A stretch of DNA of 64,000 nt from Mugil cephalus (Eukaryota > Chordata > Actinopteri > Mugiliformes > Mugilidae), in contig NC_061772.1 in assembly GCF_022458985.1 (NCBI RefSeq), positions 9,042,001-9,106,000 on the forward strand. The letters run 5' to 3'. The notes under the pieces are model-generated. The model was given only the letters and a program-made list of their open reading frames with translations. It did no database searches and was not told the origin of the DNA. Positions within the stretch are counted from its first letter, which is position 1. The number at the start of each line of letters is the position of its first letter. This document shows positions 1 to 12,399 of this stretch, in pieces. Both the position numbers and the translations under genes were made by a program.

Positions 1-689
1 TTTTTAAGGAACAAGGAGAAAATCACTCAAAACACCACAGAAGTCCTTGTTGCCTGAAGTTTGTAGTCCGCATGTTTGCACCGGGCATCCGTAGGTAACA
101 TGTCAGAGGAACTTGGGATCATGGGTCGCCTCTCCAGCGAACTTTCCAGCCAGCGCTATTCAACTTTGGCTGCTAACTCGCTCACACTGTACACAGCGCC
201 ATCCCCAATTCATGGGACCCGCTTCTACACCCCCAAAGGCAACCTCCACCCCCTGCCTGCCCCCGGTAATAATTTTGCAGAGATTATGAGCGCACACTCC
301 GGCAGAAGCTGCCCTTGCGTCAAAGTAGTGACCAGGCGCAGGATATCCAGTTTAACACGCACAGGGGCGTGTGTTTCAGCCTCCCATAGGTATCACCTGC
401 AGGCACGAGAATTCAACAATCTTTTATTTCAGCCGACAGGAACAGTCTGTCTCTGTGAGAAAAGCATAAACTACACACGATCTCTCAGTGTAACTTTCGT
501 TTTTTTTTTTTTTTTGTTTGTTTGTTTTTTTAACGCCTTCCTGGCAGTTTTATCTACTGAATGTAAAATATTAATTATAACCAATGAAATGCACACAATA
601 ATTTATTTTTTATTTTTATTTTTTTTACAGAGATCATGTTAGACAATTATGGAACCGTCAGTGGGCAACATATTTCTGAGCAATATGCG

Positions 690-717
690 ATTATTATTAT
701 TATTATTATTATTATTA
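690..717. repeat. (ATT)n microsatellite
   Basis: About nine TTA/ATT units in perfect tandem. Confidence 0.9.
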
Positions 718-1106
718 AATACTATATAATTAAATTAATTCCACAAGCAACTTTTCAAAGTAACTCAGCTTGTTCTTTACTGGAAACACAGAATTGAACT
801 GTGAACTATGAACTATGAACTATGGAATAAATACAGCATCAGTGAATTTGTTCCCACACAAAGGAAGTGATTCATATGTTGACGGGAACAGTGGAAATAC
901 TTTATAAATTTACTGCAATTGTGAATGCGCGTGTGCAAATTATTAAAAGCTGTCAAACAAGTATGATCTAAGTCATATCTAAGAGCAAAAATGCAACATA
1001 TGACACTGTGTGTCACACCAGTGACCCAGGTGTCTATGACACAATAGAAAATACAATACATAGAATATGCACGTTATTGTGATTAAAGTGTGTGGCACAA
1101 GGTACT

Positions 1107-1107
1107 G

Positions 1108-1187
<80 letters not shown>
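1107..1187. repeat. (TATC)n / (GATA)n microsatellite
   Basis: About 20 perfect copies of the tetranucleotide; the complementary strand reads (GATA)n. Confidence 0.95.
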
Positions 1188-1188
<1 letters not shown>

Positions 1189-1458
1189 GGTCTTTAAAGA
1201 AGATGAGATAGGGAGAGCTTTAAAAGACGCTCAGCACACACAGCCCCCCCACTCCCTACGCATGAACACACAGTGTTTACAACCCTACCCTTTACAACCC
1301 TCGTCTTAGACAAAGACGAGACAGCAAGTCGAGGAATCAGGCCTCAAGCGGTCACGTCACGCAACAATAGCACATGTAAACAGTTATGACTGTCCTTTCT
1401 CCTCCGTGCATCCCCTGGCCTTGTCTACTGTCAAGTGACCAACTAATGAAGAAGCCGA

Positions 1459-2127
1459 GACTCCAGTAACACTTGTAGTATATGGGACAACTTTATTAGA
1501 CCGACACGTTTTGGCCCGTGGCCAACTAGCTACTGCCTCCCCCTACTTTGATATCTCCATCATCACAGTGTCTCCTAAAGTTAAACCGAGCTTCCAACAC
1601 CGACGCCCAGAAAACTTTGAATACAGAGCTTCTCTCTTACTTTTGCATGACAACTGGGCAACATCACAACATCAAGGGGATTCTTTAGTGATACTAATTT
1701 ATTTCTATTGACAGTTTTCACAGAGAGAAAGGGCAAGAAGGCCACACAATCACAAAGAGATCCAGCACTGTTTCCCATAGAGTGCACAGAAGGGGTTTCG
1801 ATCAATTATTCACAAATTAATGCCTCAGCAAGGCATAATGTAGTGGCTCTGCTGTTATTTAAATGATTCCTAACACACAGTGATGTGCAGCCAGTATAGA
1901 TTTACAATACTGCCTTGTACTGTCAGGTCTCGGTACTGCACCAGCTGGGAAATCCCCCTATGTGGTCAGTCAGAGGCTCATACATGATGAGAAAAAATGA
2001 AATAAAATGCAGAAAACATAAAAATAGAACGCACTGAAATGTATTTTCCCAGCTCATCTTGTTTGTCTTTTCTGACAGATACGAATAAAAACCGTTCTAC
2101 AAAAGTACGCAGATAATATTACATATA

Positions 2128-2208
<81 letters not shown>

Positions 2209-2306
2209 AAGACTCCAGCAGCTCTTGTAGTATATACGGTATTATCACCATCTCTGAGCATCTAATAAAGTTGTTCCATGTACTACAAGTGTTGCTTGAG
2301 TCGTGA
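1459..2306. repeat. Interspersed module in three copies, two in one orientation and one reversed
   Basis: The module around ACACTTGTAGTATATGGGAC occurs at about 1459-1505, again in the same orientation at about 2208-2235, and in the opposite orientation at about 2258-2306 (reverse complement AACACTTGTAGTACATGGAA, then CAACTTTATTAGATGC). The last two form an imperfect palindrome. The minus-strand reading of the first copy has a GGCC-ACG-GGCC hairpin followed by AAAACGTGTCGG and TAATAAAGTTG. The arrangement looks like nested or terminally repeated retroelement tails. Confidence 0.45.
2122..2202. repeat. (AT)n microsatellite
   Basis: About 80 bp of nearly perfect alternating AT with one TT interruption. 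Confidence 0.95.
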
Positions 2307-5300
2307 CCGTTTCATATCCCATTTCCTTCTGCATGCACCTTGGTAGTAGATGAAGTTACACCAGAAATGTGTGTGTGTGCATGTCCACAGATAAAAGTTG
2401 GCTCCTTTGACTTGCGAAATAATGGCACTGTTTATATTGTCAGGTCGCTAACAATCTTTCACATGAAAAAAAGGGAGCAATAACTATATTTACATTTCAC
2501 ACATAACTTGAGTAATGCTATATGAAAAGACTCTATTTGCACAGACCCTCCAGGCTGGGAGGAGTAAGACAGTGAGGGGGGGGGATTCGTTTGAGAAACA
2601 TTTGAATAAAATCCACTTGCTGAGTAACGTAGTGCCTCCAGGAGATTTGTCAAAAGGAGGTGGTGACAGAGTCAGGAGAGAAGCATGGACACCACGGGCT
2701 GTGTGTGTCTGCGGAGGGTGAGTTGTGGTATACTTTGTGTAGCAACACCTGCACAGAGGGCAATATTACAATTGTCTTGGGCACAACTTTTACACATAAA
2801 CCTGTACGCCCGAGCACACATAAGTCAGAAACCGACTTAAAATGCATAAACATGGTGCTTTACTCCTGTTCCTTGTTTGGCCTGACTTCACAATTAGATG
2901 ATATAGTAGAACTGGACTCACCAGCGTTTGCATGTGTGCGCGCCACAGTGTGTCTGCGTGAGCATTACTTCACTGTCTTACATGTGCCTGCGCTTTCATG
3001 ACCATGTGGGATGCATTATTTTACAGTCACTCCTCACTGTTGGGACCTCCTGGGAACTGGAAATGTCAGTAAGAGGGAAATAGGAAAATAAAAACACCAG
3101 TTTAAGAACTACTATTTTCAGTTAACGTGACAGCAGATCCCACGTTTAAACCGGAGAGCACGCTGCAGTATTAAATGCAGGCCATTTTACAAATCCCAAA
3201 ATGTTTATCAAATTTTAAAACTTTGCAAAGAGAATCTGCTGAAACTGTACATGCGTGGCTCAAACAGCGAGCTACTACGGGGCTATTTTCACTGCCCACT
3301 TGTTGACATGCAAGAAAGTAGCTGTGATTCATAGCAGTAGTTTCATTTAAATGAGTGCCTCTGTTAACCGTGCAAGTGTTGTAGAGAACTAGGCGGGCGT
3401 AATAGCGTCAGAGCCTGTGTGACTAAGCTCAACGTGGTTTTTAATGTGCTACAGGAAACTCCTCGGGGATACCAGCATATGAATCTGGATCACGGGAGTT
3501 ATTCTTTGAAGGTGGAGAAATCCAGAAATCATTTCTTTCAAGGTAGCTATGCTCTGTCAGTATATTTAATGCTTCCTACTGTTTTAGGACTGAACGTTTT
3601 TCACAGTCTACCGGTTATGAGTGCCTCTTCCGCAGGCACTCGACACTGTGATGGTGGCCTTCTGACCTCTGCTTCATAAAGACATTTACTCACCTCTAAA
3701 ACCCTTGTTCTTTTCTTACGCTTTGTACGGCTCGACCTGCTCTTTGAGCCATAGCTTTTTGTTCGCTTCATCAAAATCCTCAGCTACGCCGACACAGATG
3801 TTTCAGCTGATTAGACCTCTTCTCCAAGACGAGAGTAGACTTGAAAGAGACCGAGACTGATTTAGAGACCTGAATCTTTTTTTTAAACCACACACCTCCT
3901 TTCTTCCTCCAGTCTCATTGTCCCTCTTCCTGTCTTTTGCTGTGAATTTAAATCCACAAAAGATGCACATTCCTGAGCATAGTTTTATATTGAGTTAATG
4001 TTTGTTGTAGACTGTGCTGTAATGTTTGAACCAAATACCAGTTCCATGTCTTTTCAGCAAAGCAGGTACGGGTAAACTCTACCCCAGGGTCAGCTACATG
4101 TACTGGTCCGTGCACCTTACAGTACATAAATCTCGATGGATGGGAAGCAGACGTGAGAGGTCACAACGCTGTGGAAGTTGTTACTGACAACAATGACGAT
4201 TTTTGAAAAAGAAACAAAAAAAACGCCTCGGCCTCTTTCACCGTCCTCAAACTCACGATGGAGCGAACTCAGCTGCAGTCACTGCTGAGTTCAACACAGA
4301 GTCAGTGGTGAGACGTCAACACTAGTGTGTCATCGTGTAATTTATAAACCGCCACTAGATTCATACTTTTTATTTTTTTCTAAGGCTGGAAACTTTCCTT
4401 TTGTTTTCCCTCCTTTGAGTTTTAATAGAAGCCTGTAATTAATGTCAAGAATGGTTGATATATGAGCAAGGATGGTACTGGTTTATTTGTGGAAATATTC
4501 AATTTTTTAAATAACGTGTAATTTCAATACACCGAACAGAAACCTTTAAAAAAGGGGGCACGAGGACTTGGATGAGGGGGGAATCGGCGATGGAACGAGC
4601 ACTGATGAATCCTCACTGCAGCTATCGCGGTTTATAGGTGTCATTTATTTGTTAAGGTCTGAAAGCAGCAGATACCTTTTGATGCCAGAAATAACAGCCG
4701 CGCTTCGCTGCCAGCTACAGCTCTGCATCCTGCCAGGCAGGAAGTCAGGGTGTGCATGCCATTACGGGGAGGTAACAAAGGAAGCAAATCGAGCCAAAGA
4801 GTCAGGAGTTCCTTGATGGAGAGTCATCCCAGTGACTGAGGTGCAGGTTACAAACCGTGGAGTGTGAGGAGAGCCGACGCTGCGCGACGAGCGGTCGAGT
4901 GTAGGACACTAGATGTGTCTCAAAACCTGACACCGGCAAGAGGAAGTTTTATGAGCAGCTGAGAGAGACAGAGAGAATAATGCAACATCACCCCACGCTC
5001 TCTCCTTGTTGTTTATGTATTCATTTATTTCTGCACGATGTCTTCCCTCTCTTCAAGGTCAGGGGTGCAGCTAAGGAATGTGTTTCCTCTGAACAAGGAA
5101 AAAAAAAATGTACTGTCCAGTTCATACGGAGTAGACTGGGCCACAGCTCACTTAGTTTCTGGACTGTTTAAACAGATGTTTCGGTAAAGTATTCATTTAT
5201 TCTTGTTTTTTTGTCTTTTTTGCTCCTTTGTTGAGCCTTGTTTATTCATCTGAAACTAGAGTTATATTAACCGATAAAATGCACAAAATGGAATTCGATG

Positions 5301-6016
5301 GAAACCGAAGACCCCCGTAGATGTTAAATCTAGTGACCTGATATCAGGAAGCTTCTACTTTCCCTCGCAGTGAACCCCATCACAGCTGTAGTTGACCTCT
5401 CCCCTCTTTCCCACAGAGGCTTAGCCTGGCTGGAGCCTCCGTGTGTGTGTGTGTCCTCGGTGACACGAGGATGACCCGAAACACTTTCACCTGTACTTGT
5501 CAGTCACGAGGCCCCTCCCAGGCCCGGGGCTGCAGACCTCTCCCACCCAAGACTTTTTCAAAGTCTCGACATACTTCTAAAGAACATTCCACCCCATTAG
5601 AGTGAGACCTCACAGACGAAAGACGAAGAGAGCGTTTAAAAGGGGCGAGGTGAAGGCGAGCGGAGAGAGAGCCAGGAAGAGAGGAGAGGGAGAAGTGATA
5701 AGTGACCCCGTTGGTTGTTTTGCCGTGATCCACATGGAAGTGCAGAGCCTGGGACACCTGCTCTCTGTAGCAGATGTTAGCGAGCTTCTCTAGGTTATAA
5801 TGATTAAGTGCAGGAGAATCACGCAAGGCACTTTTACTTGACCCTGAGTAACCCAGAAGCTCTGCGGGTTTGAATTTAATCAAGATGTAGTTTAAGGATG
5901 AGAAGGAGGCAACACACACAACCACACACACACTCACACTCTCATTCAGGCAGAAGCCATTCCGTCTCCTGCCCCTCCCGACTCCTCTCTGACACATCGC
6001 CGTCTCACGCCCGAGA

Positions 6017-6073
6017 GCAGCAGCAGCAGCAGCGGAGGCGGCGGCGGCAGTGGCAGCAGCAGCAGCGGCGGCT
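6017..6073. repeat. CAG/CGG compound triplet repeat
   Basis: Runs of CAG, CGG and GCAGTGG-type triplets with interruptions. It is surrounded by GC-richer sequence but not part of a supported gene. Confidence 0.8.
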
Positions 6074-6317
6074 AATAACCAAAAACTAATGACGAGGATG
6101 AAAACACAGGACATCAGGGGCGAGAGGAAAGGCCAGCCGAATCCGGGGATGGTGCTGCTCGTAAAGAGACGCCTGGAATAATGGGAAAGGAATGTGGTGT
6201 AACGACTCCCCTGGGACCGGCCCAGCCGAAAGGCCTTCTGGCTCGGCAACAACAAACGGGAACGCTTGCGGAGCGCTGGGTGCACACACATAAGGGCTTT
6301 AACAGCACCCCCTGACT

Positions 6318-6348
<31 letters not shown>
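6318..6348. repeat. (CA)n microsatellite
   Basis: About 15 perfect CA units followed by C-rich CACCCCCA-type sequence to about 6400. Confidence 0.9.
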
Positions 6349-6350
<2 letters not shown>

Positions 6351-6901
6351 TCCACACACTCACCCCCACACTCACCCCCAACCCCACCCCCACTCCCCCC
6401 CCTTCCTGTGCCGACCTACTGGAGTCGGCTGTTGTTGTTGGCTGCCTGCCGCCCTCGGAAGAAGCTCACCCTCAGCCTCTCCCTCCTCTCCCTCTCTTCA
6501 CCCTCCCCCCCTTCCCCCCTCTCGCTCTTTCTGTCAGGGAAATGCTGATGACATGACATCTTCAGAGAGGTCCCTGGAAAAAGTGATTACCGCCCACCCT
6601 CTTCCATATCAAATAATCCTACTCCTTGTCTACAAGGCCGCCTTTCAGCTCATTCAGCGCTCAATCTCCACCACCTCCTTCTTTCGCCATCACCTCTCTG
6701 TCTTTGCCCGTGTGCATGAGTGTGTGTGCGCGTCACTGCCGGTGCGTGCATTTCTCTATTAGGACTCAGATCACTTATCTTTTTGCCCCAGAGAGGAGCC
6801 TTCACTCTCAACCCCTGGCAAACACATTTACACACGTGCAGTTCCAGCTGTCAAGAGCAAGTCTTTTCTTCTCAGGTTCTGCCCTTTCACCCATGTAATA
6901 T

Positions 6902-6904
<3 letters not shown>

Positions 6905-6945
<41 letters not shown>
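6905..6945. repeat. (GT)n microsatellite
   Basis: About 20 perfect GT units. Confidence 0.92.
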
Positions 6946-6947
<2 letters not shown>

Positions 6948-7063
6948 CCGGGTAGGAAAGCCCCTTGTCTCCTGTTCATTTTGCTCCAGTGAGCAGAGGT
7001 GCTGTCTGATACATGAGGTGCCTGACATCCACATAGCTTGTATAAGGAGTCTTTAATCCCCTG

Positions 7064-7068
<5 letters not shown>

Positions 7069-7102
<34 letters not shown>

Positions 7103-7121
7103 ACACACACTGACACACACA
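7069..7121. repeat. (CA)n microsatellite, interrupted
   Basis: CA repeats broken by CATA and CTGA, lying 120 bp after a GT repeat on the same strand. Confidence 0.9.
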
Positions 7122-7856
7122 TAGAATCTCTCCGCATGGATTCCTGGGGTGTGTTGGTCACGCGAGGAGCGATGTAAGCGCTGAGTGTGAGCCAGTAGTC
7201 AGAGGAGGAGGAAGAGTTCAGGAGGGGGATCTGATGGAGGCAGGCTGGGCTGCTGTGTTTGGGTCTGAGCCATCTTTACATTCAGCTCTTTGACTAACAG
7301 CTTGATCCCCTTTGCCAGGAGCATTAAACCACTATGAACTCTGAATTTCCAGAGGATGCCTTGGAAGGCAGCGAGGAAACAATTGGCTGGCTTCCTCGTT
7401 GGAAGGAAGCACAATTTTATTACGGAGCTGTTAATAATTGCGGCAATGATTAAACTTGTTTTGGTTTTGATAATGCAGGGATTAATGTTGTGCAGCCTCT
7501 TCCATATTTAACATTATCCCCCTTTTAACGCGTTCCCTCTTTCAGCTTGCAATCAGTACGATAAGATCACCTCACGCCTGTTTCCTAAAACAAGGGGATG
7601 GATTACCGTGAACATTTATCCTGATGACTTGGAGTCACCCCCCGACTTTTCATCTAGCACCATCCACAAGCCACAGTTTGTAGTGTAAAACATCTCAAAG
7701 TTTTATGTATCTCACGCACCGTTTTTCGGACAAATTACACGACCGACAAAAACGTATGATTTTCCTCAGTTGTACTTTGTATTTAGTGGTCAGTCTTTGT
7801 GAGCTTTTTTTTTTTGTGAATACTGTCATGTCAATGCTGCTCATTTCAACAATTCT

Positions 7857-7877
7857 TATATATATATATATATATAT
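7857..7877. repeat. (TA)n microsatellite
   Basis: Ten TA units. Confidence 0.85.
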
Positions 7878-10654
7878 CATATTGCCATGTAATCCTTTTC
7901 TGATGAAGTGAAACACAACACATTTGTTTTTTTGCTTTTTCTCCTTATATCTGTGAAGCTGGTCCTTCTCTTGTTGTTTTGCTGTCTAGGCACTGAAAGC
8001 TGAGAACCAAGGGATCGGTAACAAGCATTTTCAAAGAGCCGTTCTTTTCCCCTGCCATCCTCGTCTCCTTCTCTCTGTGCTGTTGCTCTCCACCATGACA
8101 ACTGCTTTCACAATCCCACTTCCCAAGCTATGCTGGGCTAAGAGCCAGAGTCGTGAGAGCAAATAAGCCTTTCTTTTCTTCTTCTTTCTTTCTCTTAGAC
8201 AACACATTTCTATCACACTGAAAAATGCGGCCTTGGGTAGTAATAGGCCTCGTTTCTTAGGATGCTCTTTGCAGGCAAGGCGCCACCGCAGACATTAGAC
8301 AGTGCAGCGAAGATTGGCTGTGACGGAAGAGAAGCACAAGAGAAAAAGTGGTAATTTTTTTATTTACTTTTTTTTTTTTTAAGATGGATGAGAGTGAGTC
8401 ACAGCATCCTGCAGGTTTTTGGTAAATTTCGACTTTGATTTCTACCAAAGTCACATCTCATTCATATTTTTGGACTTGAGAGGAGACGTCTCTCATCTGC
8501 ACCACTAGATGTCTCTCATATTGCAACACATTAAGTTCTGGACTGTGTTTTTAAACAGTCATTAATGTCTTCACCAAACCTCAGCGGATAAATCTAAATG
8601 GTCCATGGTGGAAGTCTGCCGCGCTGTATTTGCTCCAACGTTTCGTGTCGTAATATTGTTAGTGTAACGTTTTAGCAGTTTTGGCTGTCACGGCAACATC
8701 CAGCATTTCTGCGTGATGAATCATAACTGTAATTGTGCATGAAGTATTCCTCTACTTCTTGTCTCCTGTGCATGCGGAAAAGCGTGTGCGGTGCGTTGCT
8801 CGATCCCCAGATGTGCCGAGCAGGTGGCCGCGTTGCTCTCCTTCGAGCTGGGCTGCAGGTAGGGGAGGCCCCTCACACGTATTCTCGCGTATCCGAAGGG
8901 GAGCACGGTAAAAACGCAGCCTTTATGCGTCCCCTTTATAAAGGCATGGACGCCTGCAAGTTCTCATGAGTGTGCGTGATTGGGCACATGTGTGTTTATC
9001 ATGATGCCTCACCTCAGCTCTCCCACAGCTTCCCAGCAGCTTCCCAAGGATGAAAGCGAGTGAAACCCCAGACTAGTGGGGCTCCACAGCCAATTAGGAT
9101 TGTTTATTTAGCCAGCCACGGCCGCCTAACAGAACAGGAGCACACAGCCAGCCACACATCCCTGCAGGGGAAACCTCTCCTCTCTTGCTTTCCCTCTTTT
9201 TCCACTCCTTTAAACTCCACCGGATCATCGGCTCTCTTGCCTTTCTCGTACCTCCTCGTCCTTCCTGCGTTACACTCCGTGATGTTCCAGATGTCAATAG
9301 GTGTTAACAGTGATCACCGTGACATTGGTTTGTGCGTTTGTTTACTGGTGCAAACGCCGCTTCTTGCGTCGCTGTAGAGAATCCCTCCGTTAAAAAGCGC
9401 ACACGAATGCTCGCATGGGCCGGATCAGTGGTTATTTTCTCCCTCTGACGTTGTCATATTCATCCTCTGGTAACATAATAGTCCAGTTGTGGCGAGGCCT
9501 GTCATAGATTGTTGCGTTTCCCAGCCTTTGAGCATCTGCATTTATCCAGTGTTCCACAGTACATGACAATACTGCGGTTTCTGCCTGTCTGAGTCTTGCT
9601 GATTTCTGACCAGGCTTTTGTCTGGTGTTTTCGCTGCAGAAAACTGACGTGGTGAGTTATCGCTACAAAGGATAGCTCTTGCACATTGGCACTAACCAAC
9701 AGGAGACTAAAACTAAATCAAACTCTAAGATTTCCCACACAGTCAGCCACACATTTACACACATGCCTCAATATTTCCCGGCTCCCTTCTGCTTTGGTCC
9801 CTTCGTACCAACAATAGGAAATGCAAGCGCTTTTTTTTTCTTTTCTTTTTTTTGTTTTGCTACTTGAGTTCACGTTCATGTGGGATTCAAAGGGGAGAAA
9901 AGCCATCAGCCGGCATCCACTCCCTCATCCATCACTGCGATCGGGACTCCACATCGTCTCCCCTTCTTTGCTTTTCACTCTTTAACCCCACACGTGTCCT
10001 TTTCTCCTTTCCGCTGCCGCTCTTTTTTCCTCCTCTTCTCATCAGAACAGACGTTCCATGATGGATTGGCTCACCGACTGATGCCCGAGGGGGATTTTAG
10101 TGTTGTGTGTGCATTGATGTGTGTGTGTGTGTCGCGGGTTAGCGGGGAGATGCAGGTATGCCGAACAGAGGGATGGGTTGCAGAGGAAACATTATATCCC
10201 ATTACGACACATTTAGCTTGTATCGGGAGTTTCACCGGGGGGAAAGTTAGGCCTTGATCGAATTATCTCCACTAATCATATCTTTGTCCTAGAGAAAAAT
10301 CTATCTCCTCACCAGAACTGAAAACATCCTGGGGTTTTGTTTTGTTAAGCTTTCTTTTAGTCCAAACACACTCATACGCTCACTCGTATGCTTTTTTTTT
10401 TTATGCATGAAACCGAGCACACACATACAACTCTATGGGTTTGTGTTTGCAGGAAAGTGGAAAATGTAAAAGGATCTTTGTGCACTTCTGCAGACGACTG
10501 CTGTGCCAGAGGTCGGCGGGGAAGTACCTGTTTACTCCAACACACACTCAGTAATCAGACAGGTACTGAAGGGCATCGGACCTCTCTGGGCGACAGGCCA
10601 CCTTGAGGAAGTTCCCTCTGGGGTCAAGAAGCAGACAAGCAAACCTTCGAAAGT

Positions 10655-10675
10655 AAAAAAAAAAAAAAAAAAAAA
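10655..10675. repeat. Poly(A) tract
   Basis: Twenty-one consecutive A residues. No retroelement body or target duplication could be assigned to it. Confidence 0.8.
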
Positions 10676-10895
10676 TACAAAATCAGCATGCGAGCCAGAC
10701 AAAGGCGACTTAGTGCGACACACTGGATCACTTTTTGGGAGTCAGAGCTAGCAACGCACATCAAACTGACACATGCAGAGGTTGAGAGAGTTTGAGTTGG
10801 TTGACTCACAGAGCAGCTCAGAGTGGGAATAAAGGTCTGTTCACTGACTCGTTCCACATGGATGCCTGCGGTTTGGGCATGTCGTGACCACGGTG

Positions 10896-10896
<1 letters not shown>

Positions 10897-10964
<68 letters not shown>
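10897..10964. repeat. (GT)n microsatellite
   Basis: About 34 perfect GT units, one of the longest dinucleotide arrays in the window. Confidence 0.95.
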
Positions 10965-10969
<5 letters not shown>

Positions 10970-11239
10970 AATGTTCTCCAATGCGGACATTGCTGTGGAC
11001 AGCCAGCGATCGTGGAAACCAAAATCTGATGACGTCATTTCTTTAAGACCTGACGCCGCTTTGATGAGTGAAGCCGGGCCGGATGAGAATTAGCGCAAGA
11101 GAGCGTTGACTAATTTCTTTGCATTCCTCGTGTGAGTGAGCGCCGTGACCACCTGGACCCTGAACACGGCCTGCAAGGGGAAGAAAAATAACCGCTGGAA
11201 GTCTGTAGTGGCGCTTCATTTTTTGGGCAGCGATTGCGG

Positions 11240-11372
11240 CGTTCTTTTATACACACAGCAATCAGACATAACATTGTGCCTCCAAATCAGTTGTGACTCA
11301 TCGGCGAATAGACGTGGGCCTTCACAGGGTGTCCTGTGGTGTCTGGTGGAAGCGCAATGTTGTTAGTGGGAG
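11240..11372. mobile_element. Tc1-type terminal fragment
   Basis: CAGACATAACATTGTGCCTCC, CAGTTGTGACTCATCGGCG and GGTGTCCTGTGGTGTCTGG match in order the end region of the Tc1 family seen at 55972 and 59834, with a short internal deletion. No coding frame. Boundaries are approximate. Confidence 0.5.
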
Positions 11373-11450
11373 TCTGAGGGGAAGGGCCTCATGAGGGGAT
11401 CACCCCACATATACTTGATCAGCTTGGGAATTTGCTGTTTTTCATGTTGT

Positions 11451-11468
11451 TTTTTTTTTTTTTTTTTT
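11451..11468. repeat. Poly(T) tract
   Basis: Eighteen consecutive T residues. Confidence 0.75.
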
Positions 11469-12339
11469 GTTCCTAAAATGTTTAAGGAAGCTGAGCCCTT
11501 TGAACGACTGAAATCAACATTGTGTTCGGAAGATTAAAGTAGATCTCCGCGGCGAGCTTCGGTCTGGGTCTCATTCACGCACAGCTGAATGAACCAATAA
11601 TTTCAAGTGAAAGATTTTAGAATATTTAAAGGTAAATTAAGTGCACAAAATAGTCATTATAAAGCTGTCATACGATTGTATTTCGCAAAACTTAAAGCAT
11701 TCCACCATATTTCTTGGATGTGGTATTTCTCTGTTGGACATGTGTAAAATGTGCATCTTAGCCTGGAGGTGCACACAAGAACTACTTATAAAAATCTAAT
11801 AATTTCCAGTGAATCCTATGACTCTCGTTGCATCTGTGGATAAAAAGGCGGCTCATAGAAATTATGAAAAAAAAATTAAACAAAAATTCAAGATGTTTGC
11901 TACCCCCAAGGCCTCATCCCTCTGTTCTCCCAGACTGATGGATAATATGCTGTAGATGGTCAAACACAACCAATCCCTCCCTCTCCCTTCAACTGGAAAC
12001 ACCTTTTAGAAAACTCTGTCTGGACTGTGTTTGGGACATCTCGCTCTTTCTCTCCGTGCTCCTGCCTCTCTGACTTACTGTCAGGCTGGCAGAGCTGTTG
12101 CTGGCCTGCAGACTGGCAGGGCTATTGTTTTCATTTCCCTTCCATTAAACACAGCCTTAGGAGAAAATAGAGGGAAAGTATTAGAGGAGGGGTGGGCAAC
12201 CATCTTGGGAGGATCTGTTGCTACTAGACAGCGTGTTTATCATAACAGCTGCTGTCCACAGGGGAAACTTGGCAGGCTACTTCAAAGGCTCATTCACAGC
12301 CCACCTCTACCATCTGACACACATACACAACCATGCATT

Positions 12340-12342
<3 letters not shown>

Positions 12343-12395
<53 letters not shown>
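12343..12395. repeat. (CA)n microsatellite
   Basis: About 26 CA units, then CACTCACTCACA. Confidence 0.95.

Positions 12396-12399
<4 letters not shown>

Larger units (their letters stand above)
1..5400. other. Gene-poor region with microsatellites
   Basis: No supported exon. An ATG at 100 opens a frame of moderate composition up to about 330 (MSEELGIMGRLSSELSSQR at its start), then runs into low-complexity T-rich sequence ending at 642; I do not recognise it. The remainder holds microsatellites at 690, 1107 and 2122, the repeated module at 1459-2306, and otherwise unremarkable AT-rich DNA. Confidence 0.4.
5400..7400. other. GC-richer, repeat-laden region without a supported gene
   Basis: Contains a CAG/CGG triplet tract, several CA/GT arrays and C-rich stretches (6350-6560). 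Long open frames on both strands, including one of 297 codons at 5500-6393 (-), are made of Val-Cys or Thr-His runs from the dinucleotide repeats and are not credible proteins. A promoter or 5' UTR of an unseen gene is possible but not shown. Confidence 0.4.

Noticed and set aside
76-642. 188-codon open frame on the plus strand taken as a full gene
   Set aside because: Starts at a non-ATG codon, and its second half is read through T-rich low-complexity DNA; only the part from 100 to about 330 is kept, as a low-interest finding.
1107-1187. Tandem array as a possible CRISPR
   Set aside because: Uniform tetranucleotide without spacers, in vertebrate DNA.
5500-6393. 297-codon open frame on the minus strand
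   Set aside because: Built of Val-Cys, Ala and Gly runs read through CA/GT and CAG/CGG repeats; no domain, no splice context, and overlapping frames are equally open.
10624-11093. Thr-His and Val-Cys repeat proteins on both strands
   Set aside because: Direct products of the (GT)n array; no coding evidence.
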